Assembly: GCA_039944855.1 (NCBI GenBank)
Contig: JBDUXZ010000002.1
Span: 1 to 64,000 of the forward strand
DNA: 64,000 bases
Direction: 5' to 3'
Source of the DNA: Rhodothermales bacterium
GTDB taxonomy: Bacteria > Bacteroidota > Rhodothermia > Rhodothermales > JANQRZ01
Part shown: piece by piece, positions 43,454 through 51,736 of the stretch
Layout: each line of letters starts with the position of its first letter
Numbering within the stretch: the stretch's first letter is position 1
The notes under the pieces: model-generated
Told to the model about the DNA's origin: nothing
Database searches by the model: none
Seen by the model: only the letters and a program-made list of their open reading frames with translations
Program-made: the position numbers and the translations under genes

Positions 43454-44352
43454 CCGCTCCCGACCTCGCCTCCATTGACGCACTCATCGCCCGCGCCCTC
43501 GCTGAGGATGTCGGCGGCGGCGACGTGACGACGCTGGCGACGATCCCCGCCAATCGCCGCGCGACGGCGACGTTCCTCGCCAAAGAAAACGGTGTGCTCG
43601 CCGGGCTCGCCGTCGCCGAGCGCGTGTTCGCCGCACTCGACCCCGAAATCGCGATCCGGTGGGACGCCGCCGACGGCGATGCGATCGCCGCGGGCACACA
43701 GTTCGGGACCGTCGACGGGCCGGCGCGGTCGATCCTCGTCGGCGAGCGGCTCGCGCTCAATTTGATGCAGCGGATGAGCGGGATCGCCACGGCGACGCGG
43801 GCGATGGCCGAGGCGGCGGGCGATGCGACGATCCTCGACACGCGCAAGACGGCGCCGGGGCTCCGCGTCTTCGACAAGTGGGCCGTCCGCCTCGGCGGGG
43901 GCACGAACCACCGCATCGGGCTCTACGACATGTTCCTCATCAAAGACAACCACATCGCGGCGGCCGGCGGCATCCGCGCCGCGATTGAAGCGGCACGCCG
44001 TTACCGGACCGCGCACGCGTCTGACCCTTCGGCAGGCTCAGGGCAGGCTCTCGCGATCGAGATTGAAACCCGCACGCTCGCCGAGGTGGACGAAGTGCTC
44101 GCCGTCGGTGGAGTCGACCGCGTCCTCCTCGACAACATGGTGACGGTGGGCGACGACGGGCTCGTGGACGTGACGCTGCTAGCCGAGGCCGTCCGCCGCA
44201 TCGACAGCGCGTTCGAGATCGAGGCGTCGGGGAACGTCACGCTTGCCACCGTCGCCGCGATCGCGGCGACGGGCGTGGACTTCATCTCGTCCGGTGCGCT
44301 CACCCACTCCGTCCGCGCCCTCGACATCTCGCTGAAGATCGACCTCGCGTAA
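43450..44352 (+). CDS. nadC: Nicotinate-nucleotide pyrophosphorylase (quinolinate phosphoribosyltransferase)
   Basis: A 300-residue enzyme that turns quinolinate and PRPP into nicotinate mononucleotide in NAD synthesis. Family motifs: LAEDVGGGDVTTLATIP, ATFLAKENGVLAGL, ERLALNLMQRMSGIATATRAM, ILDTRKTAPGLRVFDKWAVRLGGGTNHRIGLYDMFLIKDNHI (in parts), VDRVLLDNM, and EASGNVTLATVAAIAATGVDFIS. At residues 192-200 the chain reads DPSAGSGQAL, encoded by a mini-repeat at 44025-44050. This replaces the short KIEVE-type strand entry of other NadC proteins. It is coupled to the thioesterase gene upstream. Confidence 0.95.
   Translation: MTAPDLASIDALIARALAEDVGGGDVTTLATIPANRRATATFLAKENGVLAGLAVAERVFAALDPEIAIRWDAADGDAIAAGTQFGTVDGPARSILVGERLALNLMQRMSGIATATRAMAEAAGDATILDTRKTAPGLRVFDKWAVRLGGGTNHRIGLYDMFLIKDNHIAAAGGIRAAIEAARRYRTAHASDPSAGSGQALAIEIETRTLAEVDEVLAVGGVDRVLLDNMVTVGDDGLVDVTLLAEAVRRIDSAFEIEASGNVTLATVAAIAATGVDFISSGALTHSVRALDISLKIDLA
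44025..44050 (+). repeat. 26-bp mini-repeat inserted in frame in nadC
   Basis: The unit reads CCCTTCGGCAGG, CTCAGGG, CAGGCTC, with an internal near-tandem GGCAGGCTC. I recall closely similar units as short intergenic repeats in several unrelated high-GC bacteria. Here it adds about nine residues to NadC without breaking the frame. Confidence 0.6.
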
Positions 44353-44374
44353 GGCTTAGCGCCACCTGAGCGGC

Positions 44375-45091
44375 TCAGCTGCCGAGCGACGTCGTACGCA
44401 TCGGCGGTGCGTCTAGCGACTTGACGAAGCCCTCGACGCCCCGGCTGCGGAGGCTCGCCGCGCTCGCCGCCGCGCTTTCGGCCGTCGCGAACACGCCGTA
44501 GCACACGCGGTAGACCCGCTGCTCGCCGACGGTGACGGGGAGCACCCACGCGCCGCGCAGGTCGTTGGCCTGCGCTGTGGCGCGGCCCTCGTCGGCGAAC
44601 GACGCGAGTTGCACCGTGAACCCGCGCTCGGTGGCAGAGGCCATCGGGGACGGCGCGACGGCACTCTGCGCCCGCTCCTTCTCCCGCATCGCCTGCACGC
44701 GGAGGAACGCGACCTCGTCCTCGTCGAGCCGGACCGTCACGTCACCGCCACGCGCCGCAAGGCCGAGTTGGTCCGCCGTGCGCGCCGAGACCTGCACGCG
44801 GAGTGGGGACGAAGCTGGCGTGCGGTCGTTGACGCGGGCGGTGACGGTCTGCCCGCTCTCCGGGTTCGTGAGCTGCACGAGCGTACCGAAGGGGAGCGTC
44901 GGGTGGGCGAGCGTCATCCGCTCGGGGTTGTACGGCTCGCCGCTGGCCGTCCGCTGGCCGGTCGCCCCGGTGTCGTAGCGGGCAGCGCGACCGCGCTCCA
45001 TCGCCACGATCTGGGGGGCGTCCTGCGCGAGGACGGGAGCGCCGAGCGGCAGCACGAAGAGAGCGGCGAGGAGGCAGACGAGACGAGACAT
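44375..45091 (-). CDS. RlpA-like double-psi beta-barrel protein with SPOR domain
   Basis: A 238-residue exported protein. A signal peptide (residues 1-22, ending VLAQ) precedes an RlpA-type double-psi beta-barrel (about 35-105): ARYDTGATGQRTASGEPYNPERMTLAHPTLPFGTLVQLTN (in parts) and VTARVNDRTP, with the conserved His and Asp of septal-ring lytic transglycosylases. A C-terminal SPOR domain (about 160-228, GFTVQLASFADEGRATAQANDLR) would bind denuded peptidoglycan at the division site. An acidic linker joins them. A TACCTT box lies 38 bp upstream on the minus strand. The enzyme activity is inferred from the family. Confidence 0.87.
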   Translation of the reverse strand: MSRLVCLLAALFVLPLGAPVLAQDAPQIVAMERGRAARYDTGATGQRTASGEPYNPERMTLAHPTLPFGTLVQLTNPESGQTVTARVNDRTPASSPLRVQVSARTADQLGLAARGGDVTVRLDEDEVAFLRVQAMREKERAQSAVAPSPMASATERGFTVQLASFADEGRATAQANDLRGAWVLPVTVGEQRVYRVCYGVFATAESAAASAASLRSRGVEGFVKSLDAPPMRTTSLGS

Positions 45092-45295
45092 AAGGGTCAA
45101 CGGCGTTGGAACCGGGCGGCGGAGGGGTCAAGGTATCGAAGGAGCGAAGCGTTTCCAACACGTTTCGGCTACCTCTGATCCTTGCATGGGACGCATTTAG
45201 CACAGGCGAGTTCACGTGCTTGTTGAGGTGATACTTTGCCTCCCCCGACCTACGGAGTCCGTGGCCCCCGACCGCACCGTCCAGTTAATCCCTTT

Positions 45296-45325
45296 CCATT
45301 CGCTTACCACCCATTCGCTTAACAC
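45296..45325. repeat. 15-bp tandem direct repeat
   Basis: CCATTCGCTTACCAC is followed at once by CCATTCGCTTAACAC, with one mismatch. It lies in the spacer between the RlpA-like gene and plsY. No function is suggested. Confidence 0.6.
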
Positions 45326-45390
45326 CGTCAGGCGAACGGCTTTCGCTATATTGAGCCCGAGTTGTGTGGGATGCCACCCCCTTCCGTTTT

Positions 45391-45481
45391 GTCATCCCGA
45401 GCGCAGCCGAGGGATCTCCCACCGCACAGAACCAACCGACGTGGGGGATCTCTCCGCTCGCTGCCGCTCGGTCGAGATGAC
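45391..45481. repeat. 91-bp GTCATC-ended hairpin repeat
   Basis: The left end is GTCATCCCGAGCG, then CAGCCGAGGGATCTCCCAC. The right end, read on the other strand, is GTCATCTCGACCGAGCGG, then CAGCGAGCGG, then AGAGATCCCCCAC. The arms match with small gaps. I recall this GTCAT-CGAG-GGATCTC type of repeat as common in intergenic DNA of many Bacteroidota, but cannot check. Confidence 0.65.
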
Positions 45482-45866
45482 GAGCGGGATAGGGCACAGC
45501 TTGGGTTATTGACTGCCTGTCGCTGTCCTACGCTTCCTGCTCCCACCCTCCGCCGCACCGTTTTCGCTCTCGCTAGGACCAAAGGGGTCGGAAGCGCTTC
45601 CAAACATTCTCTAACTGACGCCGCACGACGGGCAACGGTCCCATTTTTGCACATGGACGAAGTAGACGCTCCACTCACGGGGCCCGCCCTTGAAGAAGTA
45701 ATGCCAAGCCGTGGCCTCCGCAGTGCCAACGCTCGCCCGGCTCCCTCGCCGGGAGCAATTTACCCCGAGGGGCGTATTTCTACAGGTTAGACGTGACGCG
45801 CGACGGCGTCTTCCCCGTCCCGCCCCCACGATCTTGCGCTGAGCTTCCTCCTTCCTTCTCACCGTC

Positions 45867-46520
45867 ATGGCCTCTTTCGTCGTCATCCTCCTTCTCAGCT
45901 ACCTCGTCGGCTCCATTCCGACGAGCATCCTCGCCGCACGCTGGCTGCGCGGTATCGACATCCGGCAGCACGGGAGCGGCAACGCGGGCGCGACGAACGT
46001 CTTCCGCGTGCTCGGGCCCATGCCCGGTGCCGGGGTGATGCTGTTCGACCTCCTCAAAGGCGTGTTCGCCGTAGGCGTGATCGCACGGCTCCGCGTCGGC
46101 GGTGGGGCACCGCCCGAGTTCATGTTCCCCAACGGCGATGGCTGGCTGATGGTGGCGGCCGGCGGTGCGGCCGTGCTCGGTCACATCTACACGCTCTACG
46201 CTGGATTCAAAGGTGGCAAGGGCGTCGCGACGGGCGCGGGCGTAGTGGTCGCACTCGCGCCGGTTCCGGTCCTCGTCGGCCTCGGCCTCTTCGCCCTCAT
46301 CGTGTGGACGACACGCTACGTCTCGCTCGCCTCGATGGCGGCGGCGGCGTCGCTTCCGCTCACGCAGGTGGTGCGCGAGTGGGTCTTCGGCGTGGAGGTG
46401 TCGGCCCCGACGATGTGGTTCTGCGCGATCGTCCCGTTCCTCATCCTGTTCACGCACCGCGCCAACATCGGCCGACTGCTGCACGGGACGGAGAGCCGCG
46501 TCGGCACGAAGCCCGACTGA
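45867..46520 (+). CDS. plsY: Acyl-phosphate glycerol-3-phosphate acyltransferase
   Basis: A 217-residue five-helix membrane acyltransferase that moves an acyl group from acyl-phosphate to glycerol 3-phosphate, the first step of phospholipid synthesis. Family motifs: YLVGSIPTSILAARWLRGIDIRQHGSGNAGATNVFRVLG (in parts, with the GSGNAGATN phosphate loop), FDLLKGVFAV, VLGHIYTLYAGFKGGKGVATGAGV and RYVSLASMAAA. All three conserved loops are intact. A terminator follows 25 bp after the stop. Confidence 0.96.
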   Translation: MASFVVILLLSYLVGSIPTSILAARWLRGIDIRQHGSGNAGATNVFRVLGPMPGAGVMLFDLLKGVFAVGVIARLRVGGGAPPEFMFPNGDGWLMVAAGGAAVLGHIYTLYAGFKGGKGVATGAGVVVALAPVPVLVGLGLFALIVWTTRYVSLASMAAAASLPLTQVVREWVFGVEVSAPTMWFCAIVPFLILFTHRANIGRLLHGTESRVGTKPD

Positions 46521-46544
46521 TCCGAGCCCACGTTTGGGACATCT

Positions 46545-46577
46545 GCCCTCGTTGCTCCGCCGCGACGGGGGCTTTTC
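46545..46577 (+). terminator. Rho-independent terminator after plsY
   Basis: GCCCTCGT, a 12-nt loop, then ACGGGGGC and TTTTC. The 8-bp stem has one G-U pair. It begins 25 bp after the plsY stop codon. Confidence 0.7.
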
Positions 46578-46662
46578 ATGCGGCGCTCCCATGCTGAGTG
46601 GAGAGGCAGGCAGTGCCCATGGCGGCCGAACGCATGCCATCGCTTTTTGCCCTTCGCCGCCG

Positions 46663-46693
46663 TTGAACGCCCGAATCTCATTTCCTAACTTGG
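46663..46693 (+). promoter_or_regulatory. Promoter of the beta-barrel gene
   Basis: TTG at 46663-46665, 20 nt, then TAACTTGG at 46686-46693, 33 bp before the ATG at 46726. This fits the Bacteroidota -33/-7 pattern (TTTG, about 20 nt, TAnnTTTG) and has the same spacing as the proposed hpf and act promoters. Confidence 0.55.
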
Positions 46694-46725
46694 GCCTATT
46701 CCCTCCTCACTCCTCTTACATCGCC

Positions 46726-47454
46726 ATGCTTCGAATTGCAAGCCTCGTCCTCTTGCTACTGATCGGATGTGCTCCCGCCTCGGCCCAGAGCCTCTACACC
46801 TCTTTGCCCGGCGTCTTCGCGGCCGCCGGCACGTTCGGGCTGCAGGAGGGCATAGAACGCGACCGGGCCTTCGCCGCTGAAGCAGGCTACCGCATAGGAA
46901 ATGGGCTCGACCTCAGCCTCGGCGTGCGGCACGTGGCCTCGAGCGTTGTTCAGTCGGATTATGGTTCCGAATCGTCCGCCTGGGAGCTCCGTCCCACGGC
47001 CGCTTACCACCGTGAGTTGGGACCGCACGCGGTCCTGCAGGTACGCGGCCTCCTGAGCGCTGGGGCCTACCGCTCTACGTTCGGCGGCTTCAGCTTCGGG
47101 CCGACGATGGTGGACGCCACGCGTTTCGACGCCGACGTCTCTGCGCTCCTGTTCGGCCGCCTCCGACTGGGCAACCGGCTGGAGGTGTTGCCCGGTGCTG
47201 GCCTCTACCACCTCCGTACGCTCTCCGACGACGTGGATGTGTCCACCCCGTACGAGTGCGAAGACGTCTGTGTCGCGGGGCTCGTGGGCTACGATGTCGC
47301 CGTTCGCAGCACGGGCGTCGAGTTCGCCCTGCCCGTGAGCCTCCGCCTCGGCGAGCAACACCTCGTGCTGAGCCCGACGTTCCGCTACGCGCTGAGCGAC
47401 ACGTATCAGATTCTGGAGCGCGTCGTCGACCTCAGCCTCCGCTTCAACTTCTAG
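46726..47454 (+). CDS. Outer-membrane beta-barrel-like protein
   Basis: A 242-residue exported protein. Residues 1-21 are a signal peptide (ending SASAQ; a lipobox-like LIGC is also present). The rest alternates polar and hydrophobic residues in about ten strands, with aromatic strand ends and a C-terminal phenylalanine (VVDLSLRFNF), typical of beta-barrels inserted by BamA. Two cysteines (PYECEDVCVAG) may form a loop disulfide. No family is recognised. The convergent tesA ends 5 bp away. The barrel assignment is from pattern only. Confidence 0.75.
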   Translation: MLRIASLVLLLLIGCAPASAQSLYTSLPGVFAAAGTFGLQEGIERDRAFAAEAGYRIGNGLDLSLGVRHVASSVVQSDYGSESSAWELRPTAAYHRELGPHAVLQVRGLLSAGAYRSTFGGFSFGPTMVDATRFDADVSALLFGRLRLGNRLEVLPGAGLYHLRTLSDDVDVSTPYECEDVCVAGLVGYDVAVRSTGVEFALPVSLRLGEQHLVLSPTFRYALSDTYQILERVVDLSLRFNF

Positions 47455-47459
47455 CGGCG

Positions 47460-48173
47460 TCAGCTCCGTTCGGCGCGGGCGACTTCGAGCACGGGGCGTA
47501 GCGTAGCCCACACCGTCTCGGCCATGATGCGCTGGCCCTCGGCCGTCGGGTGGACGCCGTCGGGCTGGTTCAGCGCGCGGACGCCGCCGACGCCGTCGAG
47601 CAGGAACGGGATGAGCGCCACGTCCTGCTCGGCAGCTACGGCGCGGAAGACCCCGTTGAAGCGCTCGCCGTACGCACCGCCCATGTTCGTCGGCACCATC
47701 ATGCCGGCGAGGACGATGCGGACATCCGGGTTGGCAGCACGGGCGCGAGCGATGATGGCTTCGAGGTTCTCGCGCATCGCCTCGACGGGGAGGCCGCGCA
47801 GCCCGTCGTTCGCGCCGAGCGCGAGCACGAGCACGTCGATGTCCTGCCGGCTCGCGAGCCATTCGAGGCGGCGGAGGCCGCCAGCGGAGGTGTCGCCGCT
47901 GAGGCCCGCGTTGACGGTGCGGACGTTCCACCCGAGCGCCTCGACCTTCGCTGCGATGAGTGCGGGGTAGGCTTGGTCTTCGCCGCCGGCGAGCCCGTAG
48001 CCCGCCGTGAGTGAGTCGCCGAGGTAGACAATCGTGAGGGCGTCGTCAGAGGACGGGGTCGATTCCGGGGCCGCCGTGGCGGCGGGGGCCTCAGCGGGAG
48101 CCGGGTCGGGCGAAGACGAGCAGCCGGGAAGCAGGGCGAAGAGGAGCATGAAAGCGATGAGGGGACGGATCAT
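47460..48173 (-). CDS. tesA: SGNH-family arylesterase/lysophospholipase lipoprotein (TesA-like)
   Basis: A 237-residue SGNH hydrolase. A lipoprotein signal ends in LLPGC (Cys18), then a Pro/Ala/Glu linker. Catalytic blocks: YLGDSLTAGYGL (Ser), NAGLSGDTSAGG (Gly), LALGANDGLRG (Asn) and QPDGVHPTAEGQ (Asp, His). This matches TesA/arylesterases, which hydrolyse thioesters and lysophospholipids in the periplasm. It is divergent from ybbA-ybbP, exactly as in E. coli, which supports a linked function in lipid or small-molecule traffic across the envelope. Confidence 0.92.
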   Translation of the reverse strand: MIRPLIAFMLLFALLPGCSSSPDPAPAEAPAATAAPESTPSSDDALTIVYLGDSLTAGYGLAGGEDQAYPALIAAKVEALGWNVRTVNAGLSGDTSAGGLRRLEWLASRQDIDVLVLALGANDGLRGLPVEAMRENLEAIIARARAANPDVRIVLAGMMVPTNMGGAYGERFNGVFRAVAAEQDVALIPFLLDGVGGVRALNQPDGVHPTAEGQRIMAETVWATLRPVLEVARAERS

Positions 48174-48368
48174 GGCGCAGCGGGATATCGAATAGGGGGC
48201 AGCAAACCGCGAGCGTGGGGGGCAGTTCCGCCCCAGCCACGCCGTGCGAGGCCAGAAGCGTCGCACGAAAACGCACGCGGAATGAACACCCGTCGAAGGC
48301 CGGTCCCTGTTGCAACAGAGGTCCGCGACGGTCGTACCAGCGGTCCCTCTCGACCAGCCTGCGCGTCC

Positions 48369-49124
48369 GTGTCCCTCGCCCTCTCCGCCCGCCGCCTCAC
48401 CAAGACCTTCGAGAGCGGCGCCCGCCGCCTCACCGTCCTCGACGACGTCTCGTTCGACCTCGAAGACGGCGCGACCTGCGCCATCGTCGGGCCGAGCGGG
48501 AGCGGGAAGACGACGCTCCTCGGCCTGTGCGCCGGGCTCGACCAGCCCTCGTCCGGCTCCGTCGTGCTCTGCGGCGAGGCGCTCGACGACCTCGACGAGG
48601 ACGCCCGCGCGCGGACGCGAGGCCGCTCCGTCGGCTTCATCTTCCAGCAGTTCCGCCTCATCCCGACGCTGACGGCGCTGGAGAACGTCAGCGTCCCGCT
48701 CGAGCTCCGCGGCGAGCGGGCCGGCGCCGAGGCCGCGCGCCTCCTCGACCGCGTCGGCCTCGGCGACCGGCTCGACCACTACCCGACGCAGCTCTCCGGC
48801 GGCGAGCAGCAGCGCGTCGCCCTCGCCCGCGCGTTCATCAACCGGCCCCGCATCCTCTTCGCCGACGAGCCGACGGGCAACCTCGACGCCGAGACGAGCG
48901 AGCGCGTCGAGGACCTCCTCTTCGACCTCAACGCCGAGGCCGGCACCGCGCTCGTCGTCGTGACGCACGACCTTGACCTCGCGCGGCGGACGGAGCGCGT
49001 GCTGAAGCTGAAGGGTGGGCGGCTGGTGTCCGACGAAGCGACGCACGCGACCGTCAGCACCCCGAGAAACGGGCACGTGGTCGGAGTTGAGGGGCCGAAG
49101 AGCCGAGGGAACGGCGCCTCCTGA
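48369..49124 (+). CDS. ybbA: ABC transporter ATP-binding protein (YbbA-like)
   Basis: A 251-residue ATPase of the LolD/MacB type. Walker A is GPSGSGKTTLL, the Q-loop is GFIFQQFRLIPTLTALENV, the signature is LSGGEQQRVALARAF and Walker B is ILFADEPTGNLD, with an H-loop in VTHDLDLA. The GTG at 48369 gives the usual family start (SLALSARRLTKTF). An ATG at 48282 would add 29 residues without homology. The C-terminal 25 residues are an unusual tail. It is followed by the permease gene 37 bp downstream, and tesA lies divergent upstream. Confidence 0.9.
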   Translation: MSLALSARRLTKTFESGARRLTVLDDVSFDLEDGATCAIVGPSGSGKTTLLGLCAGLDQPSSGSVVLCGEALDDLDEDARARTRGRSVGFIFQQFRLIPTLTALENVSVPLELRGERAGAEAARLLDRVGLGDRLDHYPTQLSGGEQQRVALARAFINRPRILFADEPTGNLDAETSERVEDLLFDLNAEAGTALVVVTHDLDLARRTERVLKLKGGRLVSDEATHATVSTPRNGHVVGVEGPKSRGNGAS

Positions 49125-49161
49125 CCCGCCTCGCCGCTCTGATCCTCCGACACCCCGCCTC

Positions 49162-51687
49162 ATGCCCTTCGCTCCCACCTTCGCCTGGCGCGACAGCCGC
49201 AGCGCCCGCCGCCGCCTCCTCCTCTTCGTCGCCTCGATGGCGCTCGGAGTGGCCGCGCTCGTCGCGATCCGCTCCTTCGCCGACAGCCTCGAAACGGCCG
49301 TCACCGAGCAGGCGCAGACGCTCACCGGCTCCGACCTCACGCTCTCGGCGCGGCGGCCCTTCGCCAACAAAGACCGGGCGCTCGTCGATTCGGTTGCGCA
49401 GGCGTACCCCGGCGAACAGTCGCGCGAGCTGGCCTTCGCGTCGATGGCGTTCTTCCCCGCGACGGGGAACGCGCGGCTGACGGAGATCCGCGCGCTCGAC
49501 GGCGGCTTCCCCTATTACGGCGAGATCGCGACGACGCCCGACAGCGCCGCTGCCGTCTATCAGCAACGTGGCGAAGCGCTCGTCGACGCCTCCCTCCTGC
49601 TCCAGTTCGATGCTGCGCCCGGCGACTCCGTCCGCGTCGGCGAGCGGACGTACCGGATCGCGGGGGCCATCGATGAGATCGCGGGGCAGACGGGCGTCGG
49701 CTCGTTCGTCGGGCCGCGCGTGTACGTCCCGCTCGCTCGCCTCGACACGGCGCTCGTCGGGTTCGGCAGCCGTGTCGAATACCGCGAGCACTTCCTCTTC
49801 GACGCCGCCGACCCCGATGCCGTGCTCGCCGAGGTGCGCGACCGGCTCGGCGCGCTCGGCCTACGCGGCGAGACGGCGACGGGCGCGCAGGAGGACTGGA
49901 ACGACGCGCTCGGCAACCTCAACCGCTTCCTCGCGCTCGTCGGCTTCGTCGCGCTCCTGCTCGGCGGGATCGGCGTGGCGAGCGCGATCACGGTCTACGT
50001 CCGCCAGAAAGCTGACACGATCGCCACGCTCCGCTGCCTCGGGGCGACGGCCGGGCAGACGCTGCGGGCGTACGTCCTGCAAGCAGCCGCGCTCGGGCTC
50101 CTCGGCGCGCTCCTCGGCGCCGCGCTCGGCGTGGCGGTGCAAACGCTGCTGCCGCGCGTGCTTGGTCCCTTCCTCCCCGTCGACGTGGACTTCGCTGTGT
50201 CGTGGGGCGCGGTGATCGAGGGCGTCGGCCTCGGGCTCGCCGTGGCGCTCGTGTTCGCGCTCCTCCCGCTCGTCCGCATCCGCCGGATTCCGCCGCTGCG
50301 CGCGATCCGGCCGGGCGCTGAGGCCGAGGGCCGGTTCGACTGGCTGCGCGGGGCGATCTTCGCGTTCATCGCCCTCGGCGTGGCGGCGTTCGCATGGGTT
50401 CAGACCGGTGACTGGCGCGCGGCGGTGGGCTTCCCGCTCGGCGTGGGCGCGGTGCTCGGGCTGCTCGCGCTCGCGGCGTGGGCGACGACGGCGGCCGTGC
50501 GACGCTTCTTCCCGACGGGCTGGCCGTACACCGCGCGGCAGGGCCTCGCCAACCTCTACCGGCCGGGCAATCAGACGCTCGTGCTGATGCTGACGCTCGG
50601 GCTCGGGACCTTCCTCATCACCACGCTCTACCTCGTCCAGACCTCGCTCCTCGACCAGGTCGCGATCACGAGTAGCGGCGAGCGGCCCGGCCTCATCCTC
50701 TTCGACATCCAGCCCGACCAGCGTGACGGCGTACTCGCCCTCCTCGATGCCGAAGGCGAACCCGCCCTCGCCCAGATCCCCGTCGTCACGATGGGCCTCG
50801 ACGCGATCAACGGCCGCGACACCGACGCGCTCCGCCAGGACTCCACCGTGGACCTCCCCAACTGGGCACTTCGTCGCGAATACCGCTCGACGTATCGCGG
50901 CGCGCTCGTCGACTCGGAGACGCTAGCGGAAGGCACCTTCGTCGGCTCCGTCCCCGCCGACACGGCGCTCGTCCCGATCTCGTTCGAGACCGACCTCGCG
51001 ACCGACCTCGGCGTCGGCGTCGGCGACCGGCTGACGTGGAACGTGCAGGGCGTCCCCGTCGAGACCGTCATCACGAGCCTCCGCACGGTCGATTGGACAC
51101 GCGTACAGCCGAACTTCTTCGTCGTCTTCCCCGAGGGTCCGCTCGACGCCGCGCCGCAGTTCGACATCGTGCTCACGCGCGCGATCGACGCCGAGACGTC
51201 GGCGCGAGTGCAGCGGGCCGTCGTGAGTGCCTATCCCAACGTGTCAGTCGTGGACGTACGGCTCGTGCTCGGGCTCGTCGAGGGCGTGCTCGGGCGCGTC
51301 GCGTTCGTGCTCCAGTTCATGGCCCTGTTCTCGATCCTGACGGGGCTCGTCGTGCTCGCCGGGGCCGTGCTGATCTCGAAGTTCCAGCGCGTCGAGGAGA
51401 GCGTGCTGTTGCGGACGCTCGGCGCGAGCCGGCCCCAAGTCGGGCGGATTCTGTTCGCCGAGTATCTGTTGCTCGGGCTGCTCGCCGCGTCGGTCGGCGT
51501 GGGGCTCGCACTCATCGGTGGGTGGGCGCTCTCGGTGTTCGCGTTCCGCGTGCCGTTCGTGCCGGCGTGGGGCGCCGTCCTCGTCGCGCTCGCCGTCGTG
51601 CCCGCGCTGACGGTGGCGATCGGGCTGGCGGGGAGCCGGGGCGTCCTGCGCCGCCCGCCGCTCGAAGTCCTGCGCTCGGCGGGCTGA
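49162..51687 (+). CDS. ybbP: FtsX-family ABC permease (YbbP-like)
   Basis: An 841-residue permease with two FtsX-type modules. An N-terminal helix (about residues 18-42) is followed by a large periplasmic domain (about 43-250). Three helices follow (about 258-380, including GFVALLLGGIGVASAITVYVRQKADTIATLRCLGA in parts). Further helices lie at about 395-450 and 470-490, a second periplasmic domain at about 510-690, and three C-terminal helices (about 700-830). This double module matches E. coli YbbP, partner of YbbA, thought to extract or move lipophilic substrates. The ATG at 49162 (MPFAPTFAWRD) fits the family start. Confidence 0.93.
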   Translation: MPFAPTFAWRDSRSARRRLLLFVASMALGVAALVAIRSFADSLETAVTEQAQTLTGSDLTLSARRPFANKDRALVDSVAQAYPGEQSRELAFASMAFFPATGNARLTEIRALDGGFPYYGEIATTPDSAAAVYQQRGEALVDASLLLQFDAAPGDSVRVGERTYRIAGAIDEIAGQTGVGSFVGPRVYVPLARLDTALVGFGSRVEYREHFLFDAADPDAVLAEVRDRLGALGLRGETATGAQEDWNDALGNLNRFLALVGFVALLLGGIGVASAITVYVRQKADTIATLRCLGATAGQTLRAYVLQAAALGLLGALLGAALGVAVQTLLPRVLGPFLPVDVDFAVSWGAVIEGVGLGLAVALVFALLPLVRIRRIPPLRAIRPGAEAEGRFDWLRGAIFAFIALGVAAFAWVQTGDWRAAVGFPLGVGAVLGLLALAAWATTAAVRRFFPTGWPYTARQGLANLYRPGNQTLVLMLTLGLGTFLITTLYLVQTSLLDQVAITSSGERPGLILFDIQPDQRDGVLALLDAEGEPALAQIPVVTMGLDAINGRDTDALRQDSTVDLPNWALRREYRSTYRGALVDSETLAEGTFVGSVPADTALVPISFETDLATDLGVGVGDRLTWNVQGVPVETVITSLRTVDWTRVQPNFFVVFPEGPLDAAPQFDIVLTRAIDAETSARVQRAVVSAYPNVSVVDVRLVLGLVEGVLGRVAFVLQFMALFSILTGLVVLAGAVLISKFQRVEESVLLRTLGASRPQVGRILFAEYLLLGLLAASVGVGLALIGGWALSVFAFRVPFVPAWGAVLVALAVVPALTVAIGLAGSRGVLRRPPLEVLRSAG

Positions 51688-51736
51688 CGGTTACGATGCG
51701 GGCGCACCGGGTGTCTCTCGTCGAAACCCGCCGCCC

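Larger units (their letters stand above)
45092..45866. other. 775-bp non-coding spacer rich in repeats
   Basis: No credible gene is present. It contains a 15-bp tandem repeat (two copies, 45296-45325) and a 91-bp hairpin-type repeat (45391-45481). The remainder is lower in GC than the genome and appears to be decayed DNA. A short open frame that reads through the hairpin repeat is rejected as a gene because its codons are made of the repeat. Confidence 0.65.

Noticed and set aside
45362-45790. Possible 142-residue gene in the spacer before plsY
   Set aside because: Its codons run through the 91-bp hairpin repeat (reading SSRAQPRDL), and no signal, domain or ribosome binding site supports it.
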